Source: Apostichopus japonicus
Taxonomy: Eukaryota; Echinodermata; Holothuroidea; Aspidochirotida; Stichopodidae
Direction: 5' to 3'
DNA length: 64,000 bases
Assembly: GCF_037975245.1 (NCBI RefSeq)
Contig: NC_092570.1
Location: forward strand, 16,347,418-16,411,417
In this document: piece after piece, positions 48,301 through 59,900 of the stretch
How the letters are laid out: the number at the start of each line of letters is the position of its first letter
How positions within the stretch are numbered: the stretch's first letter is position 1
The notes under the pieces: generated by a model
Databases searched by the model: none
What the model was told of the DNA's origin: nothing
The model's input: only the letters and a program-made list of their open reading frames with translations
Program-made: the position numbers and the translations under genes

Positions 48301-50312
48301 CCCCCCCTAACCACCACCCTTCTCCTCTCCATGAATGCAGTGTTGCCATATTTCTATTCATATATATTTCAACTATTATTCGACTGAGTAACGTTGTTCC
48401 ACTTAAGTCGCTTGAAATGCATACTACCACGGATCGCTGATTTATCCGTCGGCTGTATACATCATATATACAATACCCCGATAAATACGTTGATCGGTAA
48501 AGATAATTTCAAGAGAAATTTTAAACTCCAGTAATTCGAGTTAAATATTTTAGATAATGTTGAGAAGCCATTAATCAGTAGCCTACACTTGTGTTCAAAT
48601 GAGTTTTAATTTTGGCTGAGGATACTCCCTCAACATCATTGAAACTTTATAGTTGTGGAAAATACATGGCTGGCACTATTTTGATCTTTATAATACATCC
48701 ACTTGTACGTGGGCGGCGTCAATAGACCCCATTATTCAACTATTCCCATCTTAAGGGTAGACGGAAGCCACATGTCACCTAAAGACGTTTCCGATATGGA
48801 ACACATTATAACGGCTTAAACCAGTTGTGATTACTAAACAGATCTCACGGCCTACAGTGAAATTGTGTGCCCAGTAATCCATGGGCCACAACACTGAAGG
48901 ATGCTATTCCGTTATATTGAAACGTATCAGACTGAGTAGGCCCAAATGACTGTACATTAACCCCCAAAAGTATGTATCAAGCCCAATTTCATGATATTCG
49001 TTGGCATAGGCTTGCATGGGACCTATTAATACGGTTTCAGAAAATCGTCTCGCTTGGACGCAGACAATTTGACCGAGGGACGCATGCGACAAGGGGGCTT
49101 AACTTTTTCCATCTGCGGTTCAAGCAATATACATACAATTGTATATACTAAATAAGTTAATTGATTGCAAAGAAAATTGAACAATAAACACTATTCCGGC
49201 TGCCATTTTGGTTGTAAAGTATCTAGTACACTACGATTCCGGAATCATATCCTCACGTTTAACTATGAGAAGACTTATACCCCCAAACTGTAGAAACTTC
49301 AACACAATATGTTTTCATTTTGTAAAATGTATATTAAATTAAAAATCAGTCATGATACTCTTCGGTTCGAGCAAAACGTTTTGCCAAACACCTTTTTTTT
49401 CAATATTACAATATTATTATATATAATTCTTAATTTGATAATTATATAGCTATACCTATGGCAACAAAGTGTTGATCTCGATGTTCTATCAATTTACACA
49501 AGTGAATCCTTTTTCTGTAAATTTACAAATGAGACGTCATCATATATATACTTCCAAAATTTCCAACTATACAACGGTCTATCTTTCTCGTGAATGTTGA
49601 TAGTGTTGATTGATCTCGCCTCTTATTAATATATATATATATATTCCATCGTTTTCAAAAGCGCTTGAGTAAGTCCCAATTTTTTTATTTTATACAAAGA
49701 ATGTTTATAAACGAGAAGAAAAGATAAGCTGTTACATTCGACGACTTCGAATTTACCTCGTGTCTTGGACAAGAACATAGATAGCGCCATCAAATACGCT
49801 TATAGAGTTATAACCTTGGGTAGCCTAACGTAAGGTAGCATAAATCAACTTTTAGCCACTTTTGCTGGCTGCCAAAGTTCACTAAATTAGTCTGATAATG
49901 ACTTTAAAATTTGATATACACTAGTAATCCGTGTAACACTGATCCGTTGAGCAGTCGTTATTTTTCAAAAGCTGCAGTTTTGCCGACAAGATCAGGGTTT
50001 AGACGGTAAGACGTAGCCTATACGTCCTTTTCCCAACACCAATGTCCGTTTACCGGCCGTGTATATCTGCTACAAGAGTTCCCTGCTACCTTGTATACGC
50101 CTGTTCAAATAGGATTGGAGGTATAGGGGTGGGGGATAATGAAGTTGTGTACAGAGGGTATGAGAGAGGAATTCTCGATTCATAAGCCAACGGTTTATGA
50201 AAACCGTAACCAACTCTTTAACAAACAACTCATCTCGAAACACTCACAAAAAAAAATCATTTCATAGAAGATTTGTTTCAAAGAACAATATTCTTAATCG
50301 TTTGTATATATC
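45319..50312. other. Upstream region of TMEM164 and 3' flank of the Ig receptor; no gene seen
   Basis: The acceptor at 45319 (minus) implies an upstream non-coding TMEM164 exon somewhere in this stretch, but I could not place it. There is a perfect palindrome CAGCTGATCAGCTG at 47149-47162, a poly-C run near 48299-48307 and a (TA)n run near 49629-49645. AATAAA on the minus strand near 49685 could serve the Ig receptor gene. Confidence 0.4.
47149..47162. promoter_or_regulatory. Perfect 14-bp palindrome with two E-boxes
   Basis: CAGCTGATCAGCTG is fully palindromic and contains two CAGCTG E-boxes, followed by TGACGTA, a CRE-like half. It lies about 1.9 kb upstream of TMEM164 in its transcriptional direction, so it might be part of its promoter. 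Confidence 0.25.
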
Positions 50313-51986
50313 CTACTGGTCTCTCTGCTTTTGGGATTTATCAATTTTAGCATATAAATCACTATAATCCTCTGCTTCTTTTTCTTGGTAGGAGGTAGGT
50401 ATATCGTGTGATTCTCCTTTTCTGTTTTTGTCAACTTTAGCGTAGAGTACGGTCACATCTTCTTCCTCTCCCGGATAATTACTCATCCTATCTTCTTGTG
50501 ACCCAATGCCGTCCATGTTATGATCTTGTAAAGTGACGTCATCCGTCCTTGTGGTGGATTTTGGCTCGTCGTGTTTCGAAATTGTATTGTCATTTACTTC
50601 CTCAAAGTTATCATCCAGCGTGAGTGAGGATTTCGAATCAGTGACCCGATTAATTTGGGTATTCTTTGGACCTATTCTCCTAGCTAGAGAGCCTACGACA
50701 ACCTCGTTGGGTAGGCTCCGATTGGAGTCGTCGCGATCCACAACGGCGTAACTATCATCGTCGTCCAATCCCTGTTCCTGATTGGTCAGAATCGCACTCC
50801 CGCTAGTTCCCCCGGCATAGTCTTCAGTTGAAATGTTTTGTGAGGCAGAGCCGGCAACGACGACGGTCGGCAAAACCTTAGACATGCCATTGCTGTCTAA
50901 TTTCCCGGAATTGGTTTGCCGCTGATCTGAAGGGCCGAAATTAGCTACTGTAGACTGAGTAGCAGTGTTGTAGTTCACACTAGTGTAATCATCATCGGCA
51001 GTGCCTTCGTTTAACCGACGACTACGTCTGCTAACGTCATGATTCCCATTTCCATGATTCGTAGTTTTATTTCTCCTTCTGCATACGAGTACGGCCGAAC
51101 AAACGACTATTACTAATATGATAATAATCAATGCAACGCATACAATAATGACAATAAGTACTGTCAAAGAATTATCGTTAATTGAAGCAGTTCCTCCAGA
51201 ACCGTTAGATTTCATAGTTGATCCGATTCCTCCATTCGATAGAGTTGGCCGAGATGCACACATCATCGATAACGATACAGTCCCCGTCTGGTTAACGATT
51301 ACATCTCCCGATGAATTAACTTGTGGTCCTATCGAACATCGATCATTTGCACTATTTCCGCGGAAACAATCATATCTGGTTTTCGAATCTGTCGAGTCCG
51401 AATACTCAACCAAAATTCTTATAACAGTCTTATTTTTGTAGGTAGTACGCGTTTCCATGTTCGACAAAGAATCTGCATTTCCAGATCCCTCTACTGTCAA
51501 TATCCATTTACACTCACCGCTAGCCATATCTCCTTCTTTACAATAACAGGACATTAATAACCAATCACCTGGTTGATAAGCCTCTCCAGTAGTGCCATTA
51601 CGAACACACCTTGGACTGGTGGTTTGCTTAACATAGAGGTGCAGACTAGCTACCTCTGTCACCATATCACCGTCATTTTCACAAGTGCGAGTTAAGTTAC
51701 ATACATAACTACCACCGTCCATTTGCGAGACTACCTCGCTAATCACGTATTGTATACTGTTCAATTCACGATTTTCTTTCAGTATGGTTCCTGATGGACT
51801 CACAATTTGAATCACGGCACTATTTAAACCACCGTAGGTACATTTAAGTACAACGTCTCTTTCACCAATAAATATAACTTCGTTGAACTCGGTATCCATC
51901 ACTTCAAATGTAAGTGTTTCTGTCCTGCACAAGAGAAACTGATAACAACAAACTAAAGTAACAAGTAAAGAAAGCTGTCCTGCCAT
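50313..51986 (-). CDS. Single-exon transmembrane receptor with two Ig-like domains and an ITIM
   Basis: 557 residues in one uninterrupted frame, ATG at 51986 and TAG at 50315-50313. Signal peptide 1-20. Ig-like domain 1, residues 27-120, has C49 and C96 and the typical DGGSYVC motif. Ig-like domain 2, residues 126-225, is cysteine-rich with W161. A Ser/Gly/Asn-rich stalk follows, then a transmembrane helix (273-302, SLTVLIVIIVCVALIIIILV) with an RRR stop-transfer signal. The 255-residue acidic tail holds tyrosines at 334, 339, 390, 413, 504, 515, 533, 541 and 545. VLYAKV (513-518) fits the ITIM consensus, and DLYAKI (543-548) is a near match 30 residues later. Such tails recruit SH2 phosphatases or adaptors once phosphorylated, so a cell-surface immune or adhesion receptor is likely. 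I cannot name an orthologue. The lack of introns is unusual for an Ig receptor. Confidence 0.85.
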   Translation of the reverse strand: MAGQLSLLVTLVCCYQFLLCRTETLTFEVMDTEFNEVIFIGERDVVLKCTYGGLNSAVIQIVSPSGTILKENRELNSIQYVISEVVSQMDGGSYVCNLTRTCENDGDMVTEVASLHLYVKQTTSPRCVRNGTTGEAYQPGDWLLMSCYCKEGDMASGECKWILTVEGSGNADSLSNMETRTTYKNKTVIRILVEYSDSTDSKTRYDCFRGNSANDRCSIGPQVNSSGDVIVNQTGTVSLSMMCASRPTLSNGGIGSTMKSNGSGGTASINDNSLTVLIVIIVCVALIIIILVIVVCSAVLVCRRRNKTTNHGNGNHDVSRRSRRLNEGTADDDYTSVNYNTATQSTVANFGPSDQRQTNSGKLDSNGMSKVLPTVVVAGSASQNISTEDYAGGTSGSAILTNQEQGLDDDDSYAVVDRDDSNRSLPNEVVVGSLARRIGPKNTQINRVTDSKSSLTLDDNFEEVNDNTISKHDEPKSTTRTDDVTLQDHNMDGIGSQEDRMSNYPGEEEDVTVLYAKVDKNRKGESHDIPTSYQEKEAEDYSDLYAKIDKSQKQRDQ

Positions 51987-53072
51987 GTTGGATTTGCTGC
52001 TACTTTTTTTCTCAGTTGTGTTCTAGTCCAACGATTGTGAACGATTGTGTTACAACCGGTAACAATAGTCTTATCGTTCATCTGCACAGTATATACACAG
52101 CTAGATTAGTGCAAATATGTGAATCATTTCAAGGTAGCTACGTAGTGAAACGCAATTGTAGAACAGATTACTCTCAAATACTATAGGTTTCCGGTTACGT
52201 AAGGGTCCAATTTAGTGCAATATGCTGTGGAACGCGGAAATGGTTGACATATATGTTGCTGTCTAAAGTACTGTTGTTGATGTATAAAAAAGGTTATGAT
52301 CATCTAACATCGCTTTGTTTCAACACATGCTTGTGCCTACGTACGTTGAATTCCGCTTGTTGTCTTGCACAATGCTATTATCCGCAGTCACCATCTTTAC
52401 TTTAACGCTGCTGTCTTATTTAGCTTAGTCGTTGAAAATGCTGTTAAAAGTTGTCTATATCTAAGTTGCTGGACGAATATTTGACCGTGGTAAACTTATG
52501 TTCATGTCTTAACCTACATTGAAAACTCATCGCCAGTTAAACTGTCTCTTTTGCGTTCCAAGCATCAGTTGGCGTTTAAACCTTGGTTATTATCCAAACT
52601 AATATGTTTCCTTCTAACCGCACTTACGTAAGCGCAAAATAGACAGGACTAGCGATATAACGATTTTACGCCTTGCAAAACTGAAAATACCTTTCGAGGG
52701 TTATTTGTTCTCGTTATGACGTTTAAAATAGCAACATTGTCATCTGGAGGTGGACTACATACGTAACGGTGAAAACTGGAGTTAATTTAATAGTCCGCCG
52801 AAAGTAAATTACTGAAGAAAGTTCAAAAATGCAAGTAATCCCTTAGAGACGCGGATCCCGGAAGGGTGGGGAAGGATGCACATCCAACCTTTTAAAATAA
52901 ATATTAGTTTACAATTTATCCGCGGGAGAAACCTCTGTTTGCACATAACTGTGCGGAACCCTGACTCTCTCATGCAAGGACTTAACTCAAGGATATAACG
53001 TTAAATAAGTTATAACAGACATACACAGGATAACAGCGATTACAGATATAAAGATTTTATTTATATATCCCA
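51987..53072. other. Upstream region of the Ig receptor gene
   Basis: Contains a TATA-like box on the minus strand (annotated separately) and a direct repeat ACGATTGTGA at 52030-52049. No other coding block is seen. Confidence 0.4.
52085..52096 (-). promoter_or_regulatory. Possible TATA box of the Ig receptor gene
   Basis: The minus strand reads TGTATATACTG, about 100 nt upstream of the ATG at 51986. With a start site some 30 nt downstream, the leader would be about 70 nt and unspliced, consistent with a single-exon gene. AT-rich sequence makes chance matches common. Confidence 0.35.
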
Positions 53073-53080
53073 CATACAAC

Positions 53081-53992
53081 CATGGGCGTCAACAGGTGGG
53101 GGACGGGGGGGACATGTCCCCCCACTTTCAAAAGTGGAGGGGATATCATATCATTTGTCCCACCCACTTTTCAGAATAGTTGTTATTAAAAAAAATTACA
53201 TGCATATGAGCGATTTTCTATTTAAGGTCAAGAAATCTGGACTCCCTGGGCCCCTGCTATCTATCACTTGCACCGTCATTTATCTCCCATTCTCCCAATA
53301 TCCTAAATCTGCCCATTTAATTCGTTCGGGGGGGGGGGGGGGGGGAGACCATTCGAAAGTGTATTGAATCTTGCACACATGTTGTTTGTATGGGTTCCAA
53401 GGGATTAGGTAAGCCATACAGGTAGATGGTGATGAGTTACTATGTTCATATCACTACCTCCAGTCCCTTGGACTGGACGGACGAATAGGGGTGTAGGGGT
53501 TAAGTAATTAAGGCTACATGTATTCGCCGGATATGGTAGATCTTTATTGTTGAGTGCCGGCTAGGCGCTACACACGCTCTGCGCGCGGTGCCTTTTTCTG
53601 ATTATTATTATTAAAGTACCTGGGCACATAACAACTGACGTCTCGCACCTATATGCATGTATTATATATACCACTCCACTCATCCCGGAGGTGACGGCGC
53701 CACTTTTTCAATATTTCGTTTGAGATGGACGCTGTGTAATTCGTCTCCCTTGGTGTCAGAACGGCATCTTTCTACCAGTACTTTCTGTCGGGATTTAGTT
53801 TTGTGAGACAAAATTTCTCCTCACAGATCTGGTTCTGATGTAACTAGAAACGACTCAGGAAGGCCGTCTCCTGCGATCTACGGGGTCTTATGTACCCAAA
53901 ATTTTCTGGTACGCTACGCGCCAACCAATGGTGGCGCTCCGCTTAGATAGTATAGTGTCCCCCTCACTTTCTGAAACCTGCTGACGCCCATG
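53081..53992. mobile_element. Non-autonomous hAT-like DNA transposon, 912 bp, exact 8-bp TSD
   Basis: The left end is CATGGGCGTCAACAGG and the right end, inverted, is CATGGGCGTCAGCAGG (one mismatch in 16). An exact 8-bp duplication CATACAAC flanks it at 53073-53080 and 53993-54000. The interior has an 18-G run (53328-53345) and, at about 53915-53950, a block shared inverted with the intronic repeat at 11990-12030. No transposase frame is present. Confidence 0.88.
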
Positions 53993-54000
53993 CATACAAC

Positions 54001-54330
54001 ATAACATTCACTTAATTGAATGGAATGTTACTTCAAGGGTAAGAGAGCTGATTATACATCGGCTCCACACTCCGGGCTTGATTGTTAATGTCGGTTGTTC
54101 TTCTTGAAACTCTTGTTACTCTAACTCACATGTTTCCTCATTTCACAAACAAGTGAAGAATTCTCTTCCGATCACAAATATATATTGATATGACAGTGAT
54201 CACGTTTTATCAAAATGAAATGAAAGTCAAAGAAAAATATCCGAAATTGTATTGAATGGAGCATGTGAAATAGAAAGTTGCAGAGGAGGTTAACGCCACT
54301 AGTTACAATTAACAAATAACATATAAATAT
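54001..54330. other. Intergenic, no distinct feature
   Basis: Short AT-rich stretch between the hAT-like element and the microsatellite. Confidence 0.4.
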
Positions 54331-55611
<1,281 letters not shown>

Positions 55612-55614
55612 ATT

Positions 55615-55632
55615 TGGAGGCACCACCCGGAT
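55615..55632 (+). promoter_or_regulatory. Primer-binding site
   Basis: TGGAGGCACCACCCGGAT starts three bases after the 5' LTR. It would pair with the 3' end of a tRNA finishing GGTGCCT-CCA, such as some animal threonine tRNAs, at least over the first ten bases. The tRNA identity is a suggestion. Confidence 0.8.
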
Positions 55633-55683
55633 AAAAACTCATGGCATACTGAGGAGCAGGATTAAGGTTGCTCACCCAGAAAG

Positions 55684-56955
55684 ATGGCGACGGTTGACGA
55701 GCTTCTTTGCGAGATCCAGACTAAGCTGCATCTTTGCACGGTAGACCAGCTGGAGAGTGTGGGTCTGGGAATCGCCCTTCCCGAGACTGACCGCATCAAG
55801 GCAAAGACGAAGGGTCGAACCGGTCTTCTGGGATTAATCAACCGTTACCTGAGCAGTGAGGAGCTGGAGGAGTCCGATGACCAGGGCCTTGGAAAGTTGA
55901 AGGAGTTGAGAGAAGTCTTGCTAGGGGAGATACCAGAGAAAGTTGATGACAAGTCAAGCCAAAAGGTGGGTACACCTGAGCCCCCATCGGACCCGACAAG
56001 TACCAAAGTGTTACAACACCACAGAGAGTACATCCGCCGCGACTTTAAGATCTCCGGGCAGATTGCTGGAAGTCAGCAGAAGGATGGGCTGGGTTTCACC
56101 AGTCTTATCCACCAGATAGAAGCTGGACTCCGGAAGGGATACCCAGAGGAAGAAGTGGTTGAGGCAGTTATTAGAGCTACCAACCCAGGCCTGAATCTCC
56201 GTGGATATCTGGAAAGCAAGACGGATATAACCTTACCGAAGCTTCGTCGGATCCTGCGGTCACATTACCAAGAAAAGGGAGCCACAGAGCTGTACCACGA
56301 GCTAAGCAGCCTCACACAAGCACCCAAAGAGACGCCGCAGGAATTCCTTGTTAGGGCCCTTAGTATTCGGCAGCGGGTTTTATTCGCCTCGAAAGAGAGT
56401 GAGACCAACCAGCGATACGAGGAGCCGTTAGTGCAGGCCATGTTTCTACATGCAGTCTCGACTGGCCTGACAAGTGAGTCGATTCGGGCCGACCTGAAGC
56501 CTTCCCTAGAGAATACATGCATCTCTGATGAGCTCCTCTTGGAGAAACTTAACAAGAGCGCCAGTAGTGAGACGGAGCGGTTGAAGAAGCAGACGAAAAC
56601 AAGATCTTACCAGGCAGCTCATGCTATTGAGGCAACCTCAAAAAAGGTAACAAAAAGGGAAACACCGCCTACCCCCCTTGAGGAATCCCTAAATGGTTTA
56701 AGGGTGGATATTGAGGGCCTGAAAGAGCTGAAAATACAGGTAGCCCAAATCCAGGAATCCTTAAGCAGAGACAGGCCAGTTAGTTATAAAGGGAAAAGGG
56801 GCTGCCCTAAGTGTAGATCAGAAAATGTGGGTGATCGGTGTAACCACTGCTTCCGATGTGGAAGTGGTGAGCACTATGCAAGAGGGTGTCGACAAAGGCC
56901 ACCGGGAAACGAGAGAGGGTCACTTCTAAGGGACGAGGGGGGACCCCAAAAGTAG
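55684..56955 (+). CDS. gag: Gag polyprotein of the Ty3/gypsy element
   Basis: 423 residues, starting at an ATG 72 nt after the 5' LTR. An N-terminal helical module (1-60) and a charged linker (60-115) precede a capsid-like helical region (about 115-300, with [12 protein letters not shown]). A second charged segment follows, then a nucleocapsid with CPKC (374-377), CNHC (386-389) and a CCHC zinc knuckle [14 protein letters not shown] (389-402). The doublet of CxxC pairs just before the knuckle, sharing C389, looks like an extra zinc site. Gag would assemble the particle and bind the RNA. It overlaps pol in the -1 frame at its 3' end. Confidence 0.95.
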   Translation: MATVDELLCEIQTKLHLCTVDQLESVGLGIALPETDRIKAKTKGRTGLLGLINRYLSSEELEESDDQGLGKLKELREVLLGEIPEKVDDKSSQKVGTPEPPSDPTSTKVLQHHREYIRRDFKISGQIAGSQQKDGLGFTSLIHQIEAGLRKGYPEEEVVEAVIRATNPGLNLRGYLESKTDITLPKLRRILRSHYQEKGATELYHELSSLTQAPKETPQEFLVRALSIRQRVLFASKESETNQRYEEPLVQAMFLHAVSTGLTSESIRADLKPSLENTCISDELLLEKLNKSASSETERLKKQTKTRSYQAAHAIEATSKKVTKRETPPTPLEESLNGLRVDIEGLKELKIQVAQIQESLSRDRPVSYKGKRGCPKCRSENVGDRCNHCFRCGSGEHYARGCRQRPPGNERGSLLRDEGGPQK

Positions 56956-59900
56956 AAAAGTCATTTGGTGATAGACAAAAGAGTCCCAAGCAACCTCCCA
57001 CTGCACCACCCCACCTGTCCCTTAAAAAGTTTAAGAAACTCATAGGATTGGTTGGTAAGAGGTGTATTGTGAGGGCCTCCCTCAATGGGTTACCAATGGA
57101 TGTGTTGTGGGACACGGGTTCCCAGGTGTCAATTATCCAAAAAGATTGGATTCAGAAGAATATGCCAGGGGTCATAGTCAGACCCGTGGAGGAACTCCTG
57201 GATGGTCTTCACCTGGACCTTACCGCCACAAACGGGATAGAGGTACCATATGATGGGTGGGTTGCAGTAAGTCTTAAAGTGGGCACAATAGGTGAAATAG
57301 AGGTACCCATGTTGGTCTACTCAGGGGATATGGATAACCCACTTGTGGGCTACAACGTTATCGCCCACATACTGAATGGCACAGGGGGTTCAGGGTTTAG
57401 TGAAAATGATCTTCACTCTGCATTCCCTGGGAAAGGGAAAAGCACCCTAACAGCAATGGTTAAGGTTGTAAAAGAGAATGATAGTGTTCTCCTGGCCAGT
57501 GTCAGATCGCCCCCTCGTAATCAGCTATTAGGAAGTGGCCAGACCAATTTCATTGAATGTAGAGTTTATGTGGGAGAGGTCAAGGGACCTATTGACTGGC
57601 TATTTGAGCCCAATCAAATATCCTTGCCAGAAGGGTTGAATGTACAAGCAACCACTGTGCGGATGGCAAGGGGGTCAGTAGTCCATGTTAATGTACCAGT
57701 GCTTAATAACACTAACCATGATCTTCTTCTTTCAAAGCGGACTCCCCTCGGGACATTGGAACAAGTGACTTCAGTACTTCCCTTACCTCAAGTACTCTGC
57801 AAGACTAGTGTAGACCAAACTGCAACAGCAAATTCTACATATGTAAATTGTGATATAGAGACTGACAGAACTAAACCACCTGACGAAAGAAGGGACCGTG
57901 ACTGGTGCCCTCCAGTTGACCTATCTGACCTGACTCCTGACCAGAGACAACTTGCAACTAAAATGTTGTTAGAAGAATCATCAGCATTCTCCAGGGATGA
58001 TATGGATACTGGTGACTGCCCAGATTTGCAGATGAAAATCCAGCTGAAGGACGAAACACCTGTTCAGAAGGGATACATCAGCATTCCCCGACCACTGTAC
58101 AAGGAAGTCAAAGAATACTTAGAGGATCTCATCAGACGTGGTTGGGTGAGTAAGTCTAAATCTAATTATTCCTCCCCGGTAGTGTGTGTGCGAAAGCGTG
58201 ATGGCTCACTTCGTCTGTGCGTTGATTTTAGAGCACTCAACGAGAAAACAGTGGATGATAGACAACCAATCCCCAAAATCCAAGATCTGCTAGATGGCCT
58301 TAAAGGAAACACATGGTTCAGTACCCTAGATCAGGGTAAAGCGTACCATCAAGGGTATATGTCTCCAGAAAGTCAGCATCTCACCTCGTTTATTACTCCC
58401 TGGGGATTACATGAGTGGCAAAGAATCCCCTTTGGGCTGAAAAATGCCCCAGCAGAGTTTCAACGGTACATGGAAGGATGCTTGCACGATCTTAACAACG
58501 AGATATGTGTGGTCTACCTTGATGATATCCTTGTTTACGGTTCTACATTTAGCAACCATGTGGAACGCCTTCGGAGAGTTTTACAAAGATTACAAAAGCA
58601 TGGCATTAAACTGAAACCCAAGAAGTGTGAGTTGTTCAAGAGAAAGGTAAGGTACCTAGGGAGGTTGGTAACTGGCGAAGGGTACGGAATGGACCCTGCT
58701 GACAAAGAACCAGTCCTGTTATTGAAGAACAAGACACCAACAACCGTTGGAGAACTTCGAAAGATTTTGGGCTTCATTGGATATTACAGGAACTATATCC
58801 AGAACTTCTCCATCATAGCGAAGCCGCTGTACGGGTTGCTAGGAACTCAGCAGAAAAAGTTCAAGACAAAGGGTAAACAGGAGTCGAGATCTGGTAAGGG
58901 GAATACTCGTGATTCTAAAGAAAAGATAGTGTGGACCCCCGAACACCATGCGATTTTGTGTGACCTTGTTGATCGCCTGACAGTTCACCCTGTTATGGCC
59001 TATCCAGATTTTTCTCAACCATATGTTCTCCACACTGATGCTTCTGGTGACGGTCTTGGTGCTGTCTTGTACCAACATTTGGAGGGAAAATTGAGAGTCA
59101 TAGCATTTGCTTCACGCACGTTAACGCCCCCAGAACAGAATTATCACTCCAGCAAGTTGGAATTCCTTGCTCTCAAATGGGCGGTGACAGAACGTTTCCG
59201 TGACTACCTTCAGTATGCAAATCATTTTGTGGTATTCACTGACAACAATCCCCTGACATACGTAATGACTACGGCCCGTCTGAATGCCACAGGCCAGAGG
59301 TGGGTATCAGAGTTGGCTAGTTTTCGATTTGAAATTAGATACCGCCCTGGTAAGGAAAACGTAGATGCAGATGTGTTATCAAGGATGCCGATACCTGACA
59401 AGTTGGAAAACTATATCAACGAATTCACAGAGAAGATCCCGAGTACTGCAATAACAGCCACAGCTGAATACGTCGAAGGCACATGTTGCGGAGAAGTGGC
59501 ATGCATCGATGTGACAACAGTGAACAGCAACAGTTGCGACATACTAGGAACATCACCCACATCTACAATCTCGCCTATCGACCCACTGGAGCTTAAAGAA
59601 GCCCAAGAGAATGACTTGGTTCTTGGTAGAGTTATGCAAATGAAGAAAACCGGAAAGAGACCATCTCCACAGGAGCGGAAAAATGAGACTAAGAACGTAC
59701 AGGTTCTGCTAAACCAGTGGAACAAACTAGAGTTTGATGATAAGGGACTACTTTGTAGATGCACCGTCAACAGAAAACAGCTACTCCTCCCGACCAAGTA
59801 TAAGGACACGGTTTTGAAGGGGCTCCACAACGACATGGGTCATATTGGTGTAGAAAGAACCCTTGACCTAATACGACAACGGTTCTATTGGGCATACATG

